Shown here one piece after another: positions 7,970 through 16,772 of a stretch of DNA of 64,000 nucleotides. How positions within the stretch are numbered: position 1 is the first letter of the stretch; each line of letters begins with the position of its first letter. The notes beneath the pieces are model-generated. The model saw nothing but the letters and a program-made list of their open reading frames with translations, did no database searches and was not told where the DNA came from. The DNA lies in assembly GCF_009882975.1 (NCBI RefSeq), contig NZ_WTUX01000022.1, forward strand, positions 194,088 through 258,087. The letters run 5' to 3'. The DNA comes from Maritimibacter harenae (lineage in GTDB: Bacteria; Pseudomonadota; Alphaproteobacteria; Rhodobacterales; Rhodobacteraceae). The position numbers and the translations under genes were made by a program.

Positions 7970-8815
7970 ATGTCTGGACAGGCGAATGGGCCGGTCATCA
8001 TCAAGAAGGTGAAAAAGAGCGGTGGCGAGGGGCATCACGGCGGCGCGTGGAAGGTCGCGTACGCGGATTTCGTAACCGCCATGATGGCCTTCTTCATGCT
8101 CATGTGGCTCCTGAACGCGACGACCGAGAAACAGCGCAAGGGCATCGCGGACTACTTCAGCCCGACGATCCCGGTGAACCGCGTCTCCGGCGGGGGGCCG
8201 GATGCCTTCGGGGGCGATAGCGTCTTTTCCGAAGAAAACCTGGCCCAGACCGGCCAGGGCGGCCTGCCCAGCGACGCCAACAGCGCCTCGTCCGAAGCGC
8301 CGGACGGCGGACAGGGAGACGCACGGGAACTCGACCGCGCGGCCGAGGCGCGCGCACTCGAAGAGATCGAGGCGGTTCTGACCGGCAAGGCCGGCGAGAG
8401 CATGGTGTCCGACCTGCTCCAACGTCACATCGTCACGGAACTGACCGACGAAGGGCTGGTGATCGAGCTTTTCGACCTGGTCGACGAACCGCTGTTCGTC
8501 CCCGGCACGGCGGAACCCACCCCCCTCATGGCAGAGCTCATCGGCGTCATGGCCCGCACCTTCGCGCTCGTGCGCAACGGCGTCGCGATCGAGGGGCACA
8601 CCCGGGCCGAACCGGTCGTCCTTGCCCACAACACGGTCTGGGAGATGTCGACCGCCCGCGCCGACGCGATTCGCCTTCTGCTGCGTGACGAAGGGCTGTC
8701 CCCGAAGCGCGTCCGCCGCCTGACGGGATTTGCCGACCGCGAACCGGCCGCGCGCAACCCGATGGCCCTGCGCAACAACAGGATCGAGCTCATCCTTCTG
8801 CGCACGCACCGCTGA
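7970..8815 (+). CDS. motB: Flagellar motor protein MotB
   Basis: The protein has 281 residues. A short basic cytoplasmic N-terminus and a single membrane helix (about 30-50) contain the proton-binding Asp at 33 in 'AYADFVTAMMAFFMLMWLLN'. A plug region, an acidic linker and a C-terminal OmpA-like peptidoglycan-binding domain (about 160-281, 'IEGHTRAEP...RADAIRLLLRDEGL...NNRIELILL') follow. It anchors the stator to peptidoglycan; motA is not in the window. GGAGGAG precedes the ATG. It reads towards flgE, 92 nt downstream. Confidence 0.95.
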   Translation: MSGQANGPVIIKKVKKSGGEGHHGGAWKVAYADFVTAMMAFFMLMWLLNATTEKQRKGIADYFSPTIPVNRVSGGGPDAFGGDSVFSEENLAQTGQGGLPSDANSASSEAPDGGQGDARELDRAAEARALEEIEAVLTGKAGESMVSDLLQRHIVTELTDEGLVIELFDLVDEPLFVPGTAEPTPLMAELIGVMARTFALVRNGVAIEGHTRAEPVVLAHNTVWEMSTARADAIRLLLRDEGLSPKRVRRLTGFADREPAARNPMALRNNRIELILLRTHR

Positions 8816-8839
8816 GGAAAAAGCGGCGCATTTTACCTG

Positions 8840-8854
8840 TTAAGGCGCCCTTAA
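8840..8854 (+). promoter_or_regulatory. CtrA-type box upstream of flgE
   Basis: A perfect TTAA-N7-TTAA (TTAAGGCGCCCTTAA) lies 53 nt before the flgE start. This is the consensus bound by the response regulator CtrA in alphaproteobacteria, which controls flagellar genes in Rhodobacterales. Binding here is inferred from sequence only. Confidence 0.6.
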
Positions 8855-8907
8855 GCCCCGGGCCCTATGGGTGGATGCGACGAGGGGATGCAGCAGAAAG
8901 GCGCACC

Positions 8908-10488
8908 ATGACAATCTCATCTTCGCTCAGCGCCGGCGTGGCCGGGCTGAATGCCAACGCGACGCGGCTTGCCACGATTTCCGACAACATCGCGAACTCG
9001 GGGACCTACGGGTACAAGCGGGCGACCGCGGATTTCGAAAGCCTGGTCATCGGCGGCGTGGCCGGGGCCGGTACCTATTCCGCGGGCGGCGTGCGCGCAA
9101 CGACCCAGCGCCTGATCGACGAGAACGGGCCGCTGATCTCGACGTCGAACCCGCTCGACATCGCCATTTCCGGGCGCGGCATGCTGCCGGTGATGCAGGA
9201 GGCCTACATCAACTACACCGGGGAAGATCAGCCGATGCTGACCACAACGACGGGGTCTTTCCGCACCGACGAGGAAGGCGTCCTCAAGACCGAGACGGGG
9301 CTCGTCCTCCTGGGCTGGCCGGCGGATGCCGACGGCAACGTCGCGACCTACCCGCGCGATACTGTCACGGCGCTCGAACCGGTCGTGGTCCAGGTCAATC
9401 AGCAGGCGGGCGACCCGACGACGCGCATGAACCTTGGCGTGAACCTTCCCGCGACGAATTCCGAATACGGCGCCACCGGCGAAACGCTGCCGCTTTCGAT
9501 CGAGTATTTCGGCAACCTCGGCACCTCGGAATCGCTCGACGTGGAGTTCACGCCGACGGTGCCCACGACACTCGGCGACCCGCCCTCGAACACGTGGACG
9601 ATGACCATCAAGGACAGCGCATCGAACGGGGCCGTGATCGGCGAATACGAACTGGTGTTCGACGACAGCCGCGCCACCGGCGGCACGCTCTCCAGCGTGA
9701 CCACCACCTCCGGCGGCGCCTACGACCCGACCACCGGCACCATCGACCTGACAGTCTCGGGCGGGCCGCTGCAACTGACGATCGGCTCGATCGGTGATCC
9801 CAATGGCCTCACACAGCTGTCCGACAGCTTCGCCCCGGTGTCGATCACCAAGGACGGCTCGCCCGTGGGCAACCTCACCTCGGTCGAAATAGACGCGAAC
9901 GGGTACATCACTGCGACCTACGACACCGGTTTCACGCGCACGATCTACCAGGTGCCGCTCGTGGACGTGCCCAACCCGAACGGCCTGATCTCGCATTCCA
10001 ACCAGACCTACCAGGTCTCGCCGCAGTCGGGTTCATTCTTCCTGTGGGACGCGGGCGACGGGCCCACCGGTGAGGTGATCGGCTTCACTCGCGAAGGCTC
10101 GACCACCGATGTCGCGGGCGCGCTCACCGACCTGATCCAGACCCAACGCGCTTATTCCTCGAACGCGAAGGTCATTCAGACCGTCGAGTTGTCCTTGGCC
10201 GTGGCCACCGTCTTGCCGGTGGAGATTTCGGACTGCGTCTGTTCGAGGTTGGAATTGATGGATTTCAGCGTCTGGAGCGCGACCATCGCGCTCGAATTCG
10301 TCAGAATGCTGGACATTTTTTCGTTCCTTGGATCATACGGCGCCGTTTTCCGCGCCGGGTTGGAAATCAGCCCCTTTGGGGCCGGGTCCGACGTCATTCT
10401 GACTGTTGCGGCCATCCGGTTCCTGGCGGTATCCGGTCCGCGCCACCCGTTCGGGATGCGAGCGGAAATCTGCGTCCGAGGTGCTTAA
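8908..10488 (+). pseudogene. flgE: Flagellar hook protein FlgE, 3' end replaced by inverted fliC sequence
   Basis: Residues 1-426 are a normal FlgE. The N-terminal helix reads 'SAGVAGLNANATRLATISDNIANS', domains D1/D2 occupy the middle, and the C-terminal motif is 'DLIQTQRAYSSNAKVIQTV'. The last dozen or so residues expected for the family (ending like MLQETTNLKR) are missing. From about 10185 the frame instead reads 100 unrelated residues that are the antisense of the fliC start and its upstream region, up to a TAA inside a CtrA box. The protein would be 526 residues with a lost C-terminal D0 helix end, so it is probably non-functional. A genuine deletion or inversion, or an assembly join, could explain it. 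The start at 8908 matches family N-termini. Confidence 0.85.
10176..10316 (-). pseudogene. fliC: Flagellin FliC, N-terminal 44 codons only
   Basis: The minus strand from 10316 encodes 44 residues of a flagellin N-terminus ('MSSILTNSSAMVALQTLKSI' then '...TQSEISTGKTVATAKDNS'), preceded by AAGGAACG as ribosome site. Two foreign codons and a stop follow where the sequence switches into flgE. The rest of the flagellin is absent. It lies downstream of the flgN-like gene in the same direction and 180 nt after a CtrA-type box, so its native promoter appears to be intact. Confidence 0.88.
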
Positions 10489-10499
10489 CAGGTCGTTAA
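10485..10499 (-). promoter_or_regulatory. CtrA-type box upstream of fliC
   Basis: A perfect TTAA-N7-TTAA (TTAACAGGTCGTTAA) lies about 170 nt upstream of the fliC start, in the gap between the flgN-like gene and fliC. It is the right place and consensus for CtrA control of flagellin. The spurious flgE extension ends in its left half-site. Confidence 0.6.
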
Positions 10500-10548
10500 A
10501 AAGCCCGCGCCAAATGCCGTGCATTTTAAATGTCTGCCCTCCATATGC

Positions 10549-10902
10549 TCAGGCGCGCTTGTTGAAGTCAGCGGCCCGGGCGCACAGCCCAGCGCGATTG
10601 CCGTCGCTGGAATAGGTCGCCAAATCATCGGTACCGCGTGCGAGCCCCGCAATCCTGGCCTGCGCCGCCTTGAGGCCCTGCGCCGCGGCGGCCAGCAAGG
10701 CCCCGTTGCGCTCCGCCTTCTCCTTCAGCCGGTCGAGTTCGCCCTGCTCGACCCGTCCCTGTGCGAGGCGCGCGATCAGCCGCTCCTTTTCAGGGGCGAG
10801 CCGGACGACCGCGTCGATGTCCCCTTGAAGGATGTGCCTCCGTTCGCGCGCGAGGATTTCTTCAAGCGCCCGGGGGCCGCGAAATCGGTCAAGAACGCCC
10901 AT
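10549..10902 (-). CDS. FlgN-like flagellar export chaperone (putative)
   Basis: This 117-residue protein is predicted to be almost all alpha-helical with coiled-coil character ('ALEEILARERRHILQGDIDAV', 'LAPEKERLIARL'), the usual look of FlgN chaperones, which guard hook-associated proteins before export. Sequence conservation in FlgN is low, so the call rests on composition, length and position between the rod-binding gene and fliC. Its start overlaps the end of the rod-binding gene by 14 nt, indicating an operon. Confidence 0.65.
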   Translation of the reverse strand: MGVLDRFRGPRALEEILARERRHILQGDIDAVVRLAPEKERLIARLAQGRVEQGELDRLKEKAERNGALLAAAAQGLKAAQARIAGLARGTDDLATYSSDGNRAGLCARAADFNKRA

Positions 10903-11179
10903 CGGTCCGCTCCTTCATCGCATTGAAGAGGGATTCGGACAGTCCGATCCCGCCCGCGGACACCATCGCCCGCGCCTGCTCCAGCCGCAGGAACGACGCG
11001 AACTGCGCCTCTCCCGCGCCGCCGCCGAACCCCTCCGGCTGCGCGCCGAGCCCGGCGGATTTCAGCATTTCCGCCAGGAACGTCGCCTCAAGCTCCCGCG
11101 CCGCCGCACGAAGTTGGTCGTCTGCGCCCGACGTGGCTGGAGGGGGCACCGTCGGCGATGCGGGTGGAAGTGTCAGCAT
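10889..11179 (-). CDS. Rod-binding protein (FlgJ N-terminal domain type)
   Basis: This 96-residue protein carries the rod-binding domain seen at the N-terminus of FlgJ and in stand-alone alphaproteobacterial CheL-type proteins. The pattern is 'AARELEATFLAEMLKSAG', a glycine-rich turn, then 'FASFLRLEQARAMVSAGGIGLSESLFNAM'. It has no muramidase domain, as is normal for this group. It would help rod assembly in the periplasm. It is divergent from fliK and starts an operon with the flgN-like gene and fliC. The start at 11179 is the best supported; an upstream in-frame ATG near 11267 is possible. Confidence 0.85.
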   Translation of the reverse strand: MLTLPPASPTVPPPATSGADDQLRAAARELEATFLAEMLKSAGLGAQPEGFGGGAGEAQFASFLRLEQARAMVSAGGIGLSESLFNAMKERTDGRS

Positions 11180-11295
11180 GTCGAGATTCGTCCAATCGTT
11201 CGGAATTTTCTCGACCCTGCCGGCAAGCGGTAAAGATTCGGTAATTTCTATCGAGGATGGTGCTGTCATTCGGTGACATGACAACCGGGGACAAT

Positions 11296-13044
11296 ATGGA
11301 CGTCGCATTGCTGGCCTTCGCGGCTGGAAAAAAGGATGAAACGGCACCGCCCACGCGTGGCGAGCCGGCCGATAGCGAAGCCTTCGCTGCCGCGTTCGAA
11401 GGGTCGGCGGGCGCGGAAGCCGTGGTGGGCGAGGTGCCTGCGAAGGCGCCCGCCGTGGCCGCGCAACAAGTTGCATCCGATGCCAGGTCGGAGGTGCGGC
11501 CAGGTGCGCCGCGAATCGACGTTTCCGTCTTGGCAGCGCACACATCGGTAGGGGAAACAGTCCGCTCAGCCACGCCTGATGCGCAGCAGACCCCGGACGC
11601 AGGGGTGCCGGCGCCGCCACGAAGCGCGACCGGGGCCAAGACGCGATGGGTTGAAGACATCGCGGCCGGGACAATCGCGACTGCGCCGCGCGGGGCGACC
11701 TCGAACGCCAGCGCGCGCCCGGTCGAGGTGGTGAAGGTGCAGTCCGGCAAGGCCCGCACACCGCTTGCCGCGGCCCGGCCACACCCCATTCCCGTGAACG
11801 CCGATCGCGCGAGCCCCCGGGAAGACGCCCCGATAAGGACCGAAGGGCCCTTGGCGCAGACAGCAGGCAGGAAGATCGTGCAGCCACGTCCGATGATGTC
11901 GAGCCCAGCCAATGCAGACAGGGCCGACCTTCCGGACTCGGCGACTGCTTCGGTGAAAGCCGATGCGCCGGCGCTCGAACGCGAGGCACGAAGCCCGACG
12001 CCACCTGTGGTCGTGCGGCCCGCCAATGCCGCACCGATACGGGTATCGGGACAACCGGAGGCAGCGGCCCAGCGCTCCATCGAAAGCCCGCGACCGATGT
12101 TGCTCGAAGGGGCGCACCGTGAGGCGGCGCCCGCCGCCAAGCCCGCGCACGAGCGGGCGAACGCGCGGGATGCCGCGCTTCTGCGCGTGACGCCCGCGGT
12201 CGATCCGGCGGGCCAAGGCCCGCGGCAAATGGAAAGCGCGGGCGCGCGGCCGGCCGTACCTGCGGAGACACGCGCCGCGGCATTTGCCGCTCCGTCGCCG
12301 GACGGGACGGGTTCGGGTGTGGCGAAGGGGGCTCAGGTCCGAGTCGATCCTTCCGGGCCGTTGCCTGATGCCAGATCCCAGCCGTCCGGACAGAATGCGG
12401 ACAGGCCCACGAGCGAGTCCTCTGGAACAGTCGTGACCTCCGCACCAGGGCACCCTCCCAAGAACGGAGAGCCCAAGTTTATCCATGCCACGGCGACCGC
12501 AACATCGGTCGTAGCGATACCGGTGGACGGCCCGATACCCGATAGCCCGTTCGACCCGCTCATCGCGGACCCGGGATCGACCGACCCGGCGCGCACTTTG
12601 CGCCACGCCGGCCCCGCCCCCGATCCCGCAGCGCTCACCCGGGCCGATACGGGCCGCCACGTCGCCGTGCAGGTGGCCGAGAGCATCCGCGCGGGTGGCG
12701 ACGGGCGGGTCGAGGTGACGCTGCGACCGGAAGAGCTTGGGCGTGTCAGCCTGTCGTTTCACGGCGACGGCGGGGCGATGACCGTGTCGCTTTCGGCCGA
12801 CAGGGCCGACACGCTCGACCTCCTTCGCCGCAACATCGCGGTGCTCGAGCAGGAGTTGCGCGACCTGGGCTACGACTCGCTAGATTTCGCCTTCGGCGAC
12901 GGCGGCGCGCGGGACGATCAGCCGGATACCCGCAAAGCACCCATCGGGCCTGACGAGATCGCCACCATCGACGACGCGACCCCCGACTCGCCGCAGACCC
13001 CGCGCGCCACCCGCCCCGGCGGCGGGATGGATCTGCGGCTTTGA
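11296..13044 (+). CDS. fliK: Flagellar hook-length control protein FliK
   Basis: The protein has about 582 residues. The first 440 or so are a low-complexity Ala/Pro/Arg-rich region, as expected for the molecular-ruler part. The C-terminal 120 residues hold the conserved Flg_hook domain ('VTLRPEELGRVSLSFHGDGG...VSLSADRADTLDLLRRNIAVLEQELRDLGY'). FliK sets hook length and switches export specificity. ATG 11296 follows GGGGAC; an earlier ATG at 11257 would overlap the region upstream of the divergent rod-binding gene. flgD follows after 18 nt. Confidence 0.92.
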   Translation: MDVALLAFAAGKKDETAPPTRGEPADSEAFAAAFEGSAGAEAVVGEVPAKAPAVAAQQVASDARSEVRPGAPRIDVSVLAAHTSVGETVRSATPDAQQTPDAGVPAPPRSATGAKTRWVEDIAAGTIATAPRGATSNASARPVEVVKVQSGKARTPLAAARPHPIPVNADRASPREDAPIRTEGPLAQTAGRKIVQPRPMMSSPANADRADLPDSATASVKADAPALEREARSPTPPVVVRPANAAPIRVSGQPEAAAQRSIESPRPMLLEGAHREAAPAAKPAHERANARDAALLRVTPAVDPAGQGPRQMESAGARPAVPAETRAAAFAAPSPDGTGSGVAKGAQVRVDPSGPLPDARSQPSGQNADRPTSESSGTVVTSAPGHPPKNGEPKFIHATATATSVVAIPVDGPIPDSPFDPLIADPGSTDPARTLRHAGPAPDPAALTRADTGRHVAVQVAESIRAGGDGRVEVTLRPEELGRVSLSFHGDGGAMTVSLSADRADTLDLLRRNIAVLEQELRDLGYDSLDFAFGDGGARDDQPDTRKAPIGPDEIATIDDATPDSPQTPRATRPGGGMDLRL

Positions 13045-13062
13045 CATCGGAAAGGACCTGAC

Positions 13063-13746
13063 ATGGACGTGACGCAAACCGGCTCCACCACCGCTTTCGG
13101 TGCTTCCGCGGCGCCCACCGACGCGGTCAAACGCGTCGGCGACGCGACCGAGATCTCCTCGGATTTCGAGACCTTTCTGAAAATGTTGACCGCGCAGATG
13201 GAAAACCAGGATCCGCTCAATCCGATGGAAAGCACGGATTACGCCACCCAACTCGCCACCTTCTCGGGCGTCGAACAGCAGGTGCTGACGAACGACCTGA
13301 TCAAGTCCCTGCAGACCCAGCTTGGCGTCATGTCGATGACCGACCTCGCCGGATGGGTGGGGATGGAGGCGCGCGCGGCGGTGCCGGTGCAGTTCGGGCT
13401 CGAACCGATCACGGTCACGCCGGACCCCGCCGATGGCGCGACGTCGACCTACATGGTGGTGCGCAACGCCAACGACGTGGAGGTCGACCGGGTCAAGATC
13501 CCGCCGACCGAGGCACCGGTGCGCTGGGCCGGGATGGACCCTTACGGCAACCTGTTCCCGCCCGGGGAATACGCGTTCCACCTTCAGAGCTTCGCCAACG
13601 GGGAGCTTCTGTCGGAGACTCCGATGGCGGTCTACTCCGAGGTGGTCGAGGCCAAGGTGGTGGATGGCGAGACGATGCTGGTCTTCGCCTCGGGGGACGA
13701 GATCGCGGCTTCCGACGTCTCGTCCCTGCGCGCGCCCCGGGAATAG
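13063..13746 (+). CDS. flgD: Flagellar hook capping protein FlgD
   Basis: The protein has 227 residues. The N-terminal signature is 'DFETFLKMLTAQMENQDPLNPMESTDYATQLATFSGVEQQ' in essence (about residues 33-73), typical of FlgD. An Ig/tudor-like domain follows, with 'GMDPYGNLFPPGEYAF'. It caps the growing hook. It directly follows fliK with an AAAGGA ribosome site, so both are in one operon. It is intact, in contrast to flgE. Confidence 0.95.
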   Translation: MDVTQTGSTTAFGASAAPTDAVKRVGDATEISSDFETFLKMLTAQMENQDPLNPMESTDYATQLATFSGVEQQVLTNDLIKSLQTQLGVMSMTDLAGWVGMEARAAVPVQFGLEPITVTPDPADGATSTYMVVRNANDVEVDRVKIPPTEAPVRWAGMDPYGNLFPPGEYAFHLQSFANGELLSETPMAVYSEVVEAKVVDGETMLVFASGDEIAASDVSSLRAPRE

Positions 13747-13802
13747 GGCTTTCACATCCGCCGCGCGCGGGCTAATCCGGCCCCGACCAGACGGAGGGGC
13801 CG

Positions 13803-14681
13803 ATGTTCACCACCACGCTGATTTCCGCACCGGGCAAGGCCGTGCTCGACCCGGCGCTCGTCACCGCGCTGATGACCGCCTGGGGCGGGGCCGAGGCGCG
13901 CTGGCTCGCCCCCGACGAGGCCGCGGAATTCGACATGCCTGAGGTGCCCGACAGCCGGTGGACGAGCTGGGAAGAGCTCCAGGGCCTCGGCGTCGACCTG
14001 GTCGTTCAGCCCAGCGCGGGCCGCCGCAAGAAGATGCTGCTCGCCGACATGGACAGCACGATGATCTGCCAGGAATGCATCGACGAGCTTGCCGACGAGG
14101 CGGGCATCGGACCCCGCGTGGCCGAGATCACGGCGCGCGCAATGAACGGCGAGCTCGATTTCGAGGGCGCCCTGCGCGAACGCGTCGGGCTGCTCGAAGG
14201 GCTCGAGGCCGCCGTGATCGAGAAGGTGCTGGCCGAGCGCATCACCTACATGTCCGGCGGGCGCGAACTGGTGGCCACGATGCGCGCCGCCGGGGCCTAT
14301 GCCGCGCTCGTCTCGGGCGGGTTCACCGCCTTCACCGCCAAGGTCGCCGCCGAGCTCGGTTTCGACGAAAACCGGGCCAACACGCTCGACATCGTCGCGG
14401 GCCGCCTGACCGGCCAGGTCGTCGAACCGATCCTGGGCCGGGCCGCGAAGGTGGCCGCGCTGGAAGAGATCACCGCCCGCCTGGGCATCGCGCACGAAGA
14501 TGTCATCGCGGTCGGCGACGGGGCCAACGACCTGGGCATGCTCGCACTCGCCGGGGCGGGGGTTGCGCTTCACGCCAAGCCCTCGGTCGCCGCGCAATGC
14601 GACATCCGCATCAATCACGGCGACCTCACCGCGCTCCTCTATGTGCAGGGCTACGCCCGCGACGAGTTCGCCCGAGTGTGA
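13803..14681 (+). CDS. serB: Phosphoserine phosphatase SerB
   Basis: This 292-residue HAD-superfamily enzyme has the nucleophile motif 'LLADMDSTMICQE' (Asp82, Asp84), motif II in 'ALVSGGFTAFT' and motif III 'VGDGANDLGML'. A short N-terminal ACT-like extension precedes the catalytic domain, as in E. coli SerB. It releases serine from phosphoserine, the last step of serine synthesis. GGAGGGG precedes the ATG. serA and serC are not in the window. Confidence 0.96.
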   Translation: MFTTTLISAPGKAVLDPALVTALMTAWGGAEARWLAPDEAAEFDMPEVPDSRWTSWEELQGLGVDLVVQPSAGRRKKMLLADMDSTMICQECIDELADEAGIGPRVAEITARAMNGELDFEGALRERVGLLEGLEAAVIEKVLAERITYMSGGRELVATMRAAGAYAALVSGGFTAFTAKVAAELGFDENRANTLDIVAGRLTGQVVEPILGRAAKVAALEEITARLGIAHEDVIAVGDGANDLGMLALAGAGVALHAKPSVAAQCDIRINHGDLTALLYVQGYARDEFARV

Positions 14682-14905
14682 TCCGCCGCTGCCCTGATTC
14701 GCCGGACGCCGCCCGGCCGTCCCGGTCACAAGCGCGCCATCCGACGGTCACCGCGCGGTTTTCCGCCAACGGGTCTTTCAAAAACCGGCAAAAAACCGTT
14801 ATGGTGGCGCCACGAGGTTGAACTGGGACCCCGCGCCGTGGAACACCGCCGAGACGGATGGAGCAAGGGGCCCGAGAGGCAGAGCAGCTGGAGGCTGTGT
14901 TAGAC

Positions 14906-15430
14906 ATGACATCACGCATCGCACGGGGTCTGTGCATCGCCGCGCTGTCGCTGGCAGCGACCGGCGCATTTGCGCAGGAAAGCACGAACAGGGTCGCGGC
15001 CAACACCGATTGGAGCGTCTTCGTCGAGGGCGATCCGCAAGAATGCTGGAGCGTCTCGAAACCCAAGGAAACGGTGAACACGAAGGACGGACGCGTCGTG
15101 TCGGTCCGCCGTGGCGACATCCTGCTCTTCGTCTCCTACCGCTCGGACGCCGACACCGGCGAGGTGAGCTTCACCGGCGGCTATCCGTTCGCGGACGATT
15201 CCACCGTGACGCTCACGATCGGCGGCGACGAGTACGAGCTGTTCACGGACGGCGAATGGGCCTGGTCGGCCAGCCCGGAAGACGACGCGCGCATCATCGC
15301 GTCGATGAAGCGCGGGGCCGAGGCGGTCGCCGTGGCCATGTCGTCGCGCGGCACCCGGACCGAGGACACGTTCTCGCTCATGGGGTTCACCGCCGCGGTG
15401 GAGGATGCCGGGACCCGCTGCACGGAGTGA
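14906..15430 (+). CDS. Invasion-associated locus B (IalB) family periplasmic protein
   Basis: This 174-residue protein starts with a clear Sec signal peptide ('MTSRIARGLCIAALSLAATG', cleavage near 'AFAQE'). The mature part has the IalB pattern: 'WSVFVEGDPQECWSVSKPKE', 'YPFADDSTVTLTIGG' and a terminal Cys ('GTRCTE') likely to pair with the early one. IalB proteins are periplasmic or surface-exposed; outside Bartonella their role is not established. ATG 14906 is chosen for the signal peptide and the GGAGG 11 nt upstream. A terminator follows. Confidence 0.88.
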   Translation: MTSRIARGLCIAALSLAATGAFAQESTNRVAANTDWSVFVEGDPQECWSVSKPKETVNTKDGRVVSVRRGDILLFVSYRSDADTGEVSFTGGYPFADDSTVTLTIGGDEYELFTDGEWAWSASPEDDARIIASMKRGAEAVAVAMSSRGTRTEDTFSLMGFTAAVEDAGTRCTE

Positions 15431-15454
15431 GCCGGCCCACATCGCAAGCACACG

Positions 15455-15486
15455 CGCCCCGGCACTGCTCCGGGGCGTTTTCTTTT
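15455..15486 (+). terminator. Rho-independent terminator after ialB
   Basis: An 8-bp stem CGCCCCGG / CCGGGGCG with a 7-nt loop is followed by TTTTCTTTT. It separates the IalB gene from rlmN. Confidence 0.92.
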
Positions 15487-15538
15487 GAAATCGGCGCATG
15501 ATCCCCTATATGGGGCCCATTCCACAGGAGCGCGACTC

Positions 15539-16723
15539 ATGACGGCCTCGTCCCCGATCACCCAGGATGTTCTGACCATCCCCCGCAAGGAGGATGCGAG
15601 CCTCGGCAAGCTGAACCTTGTCGGGATGACGCGCGATCAACTGCGCGATGCGCTGATCGCCGCCGGCACGCCGGAGAAACAGGCGAAGATGCGCGTGGGC
15701 CAGGTCTGGCAGTGGATCTACCAGAAGGGCGTGCGCGATTTCGCCGACATGACCAACCTGTCGAAGGACTACCGCGCGCTGCTCGACCAGCATTTCGAGA
15801 TCCGCGTGCCCGAGGTGGTGTCGCGCCAGATCTCCGAGGACGGGACGCGCAAGTACCTGGTCCGCATCGCGGGCGGGCACGAGGTTGAAATCGTTTACAT
15901 CCCCGAAGAGGACCGCGGCACCCTTTGCGTGTCGAGCCAGGTGGGCTGCACGCTGACCTGTTCGTTCTGCCACACCGGCACGCAGAAGCTGGTGCGCAAC
16001 CTCACGGCCGGTGAGATCGTGGGACAGATCATGGTGGCGCGCGACGACCTGGGCGAATGGCCCGAACCGGGCCGGCACCCGAAGAACGAAACCCGCCTGT
16101 TGTCCAACATCGTGCTCATGGGCATGGGCGAGCCGCTCTACAACTTCGACGCCGTGCGCGACGCGATGAAGATCGCGATGGACGGCGAGGGGATCAGCCT
16201 CAGCCGCCGGCGCATCACGCTGTCGACCTCCGGCGTCGTGCCGGAAATCGCCCGCGCCGGGGCCGAGATCGGCTGCATGCTCGCCATCAGCTTCCACGCG
16301 ACGACCGACGAGGTGCGCGACAAGCTGGTGCCGATCAATCGCAAGTGGAACATCGAAGAGCTCTTGGCGGCGCTCAAGGAATACCCGAAACTGTCGAACT
16401 CCGAGCGGATCACCTTCGAATACGTCATGCTCGACGGCGTGAACGACTCGGACGAGGACGCCTACCGGCTGATCAAGCTGATCGAGGGCATCCCGGCCAA
16501 GATCAACCTGATCCCGTTCAACGAATGGCCCGGCGCGCCCTACAAGCGGTCGTCGAACAACCGCATCCGGCGGTTCGCGGACATCATCTACAAGGCCGGC
16601 TATGCCTCGCCGATCCGGACCCCGCGGGGCGAGGACATCATGGCCGCCTGCGGCCAGCTCAAGTCCGAGACCGAGCGTGCGCGGAAGTCCAAGGCCGAGA
16701 TCGCGCGCGAAGCGGGGCTTTGA
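15539..16723 (+). CDS. rlmN: Dual-specificity RNA methyltransferase RlmN
   Basis: This 394-residue radical-SAM enzyme has CxxxCxxC at C137-C141-C144 ('[11 protein letters not shown]') for the 4Fe-4S cluster. '[15 protein letters not shown]' follows, and a late Cys in 'MAACGQL' is expected to be the methyl-carrying/resolving residue. It makes C2-methyladenosine at A2503 of 23S rRNA and A37 of some tRNAs. The start at 15539 has AGGAG eight bases upstream. It sits between a terminator and a 49-nt gap to the deacetylase-family gene. Confidence 0.96.
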   Translation: MTASSPITQDVLTIPRKEDASLGKLNLVGMTRDQLRDALIAAGTPEKQAKMRVGQVWQWIYQKGVRDFADMTNLSKDYRALLDQHFEIRVPEVVSRQISEDGTRKYLVRIAGGHEVEIVYIPEEDRGTLCVSSQVGCTLTCSFCHTGTQKLVRNLTAGEIVGQIMVARDDLGEWPEPGRHPKNETRLLSNIVLMGMGEPLYNFDAVRDAMKIAMDGEGISLSRRRITLSTSGVVPEIARAGAEIGCMLAISFHATTDEVRDKLVPINRKWNIEELLAALKEYPKLSNSERITFEYVMLDGVNDSDEDAYRLIKLIEGIPAKINLIPFNEWPGAPYKRSSNNRIRRFADIIYKAGYASPIRTPRGEDIMAACGQLKSETERARKSKAEIAREAGL

Positions 16724-16772
16724 CCCCGCGCGCTGGCTTGCGGGGGCCGTGGGATTGCCATAGCGTCCGGCC

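Noticed and set aside
10186-10488. Last 100 residues of the long flgE frame as a new FlgE domain
   Set aside because: They are exactly the reverse complement of the flagellin start and its upstream region, so they come from the junction and not from an evolved domain.
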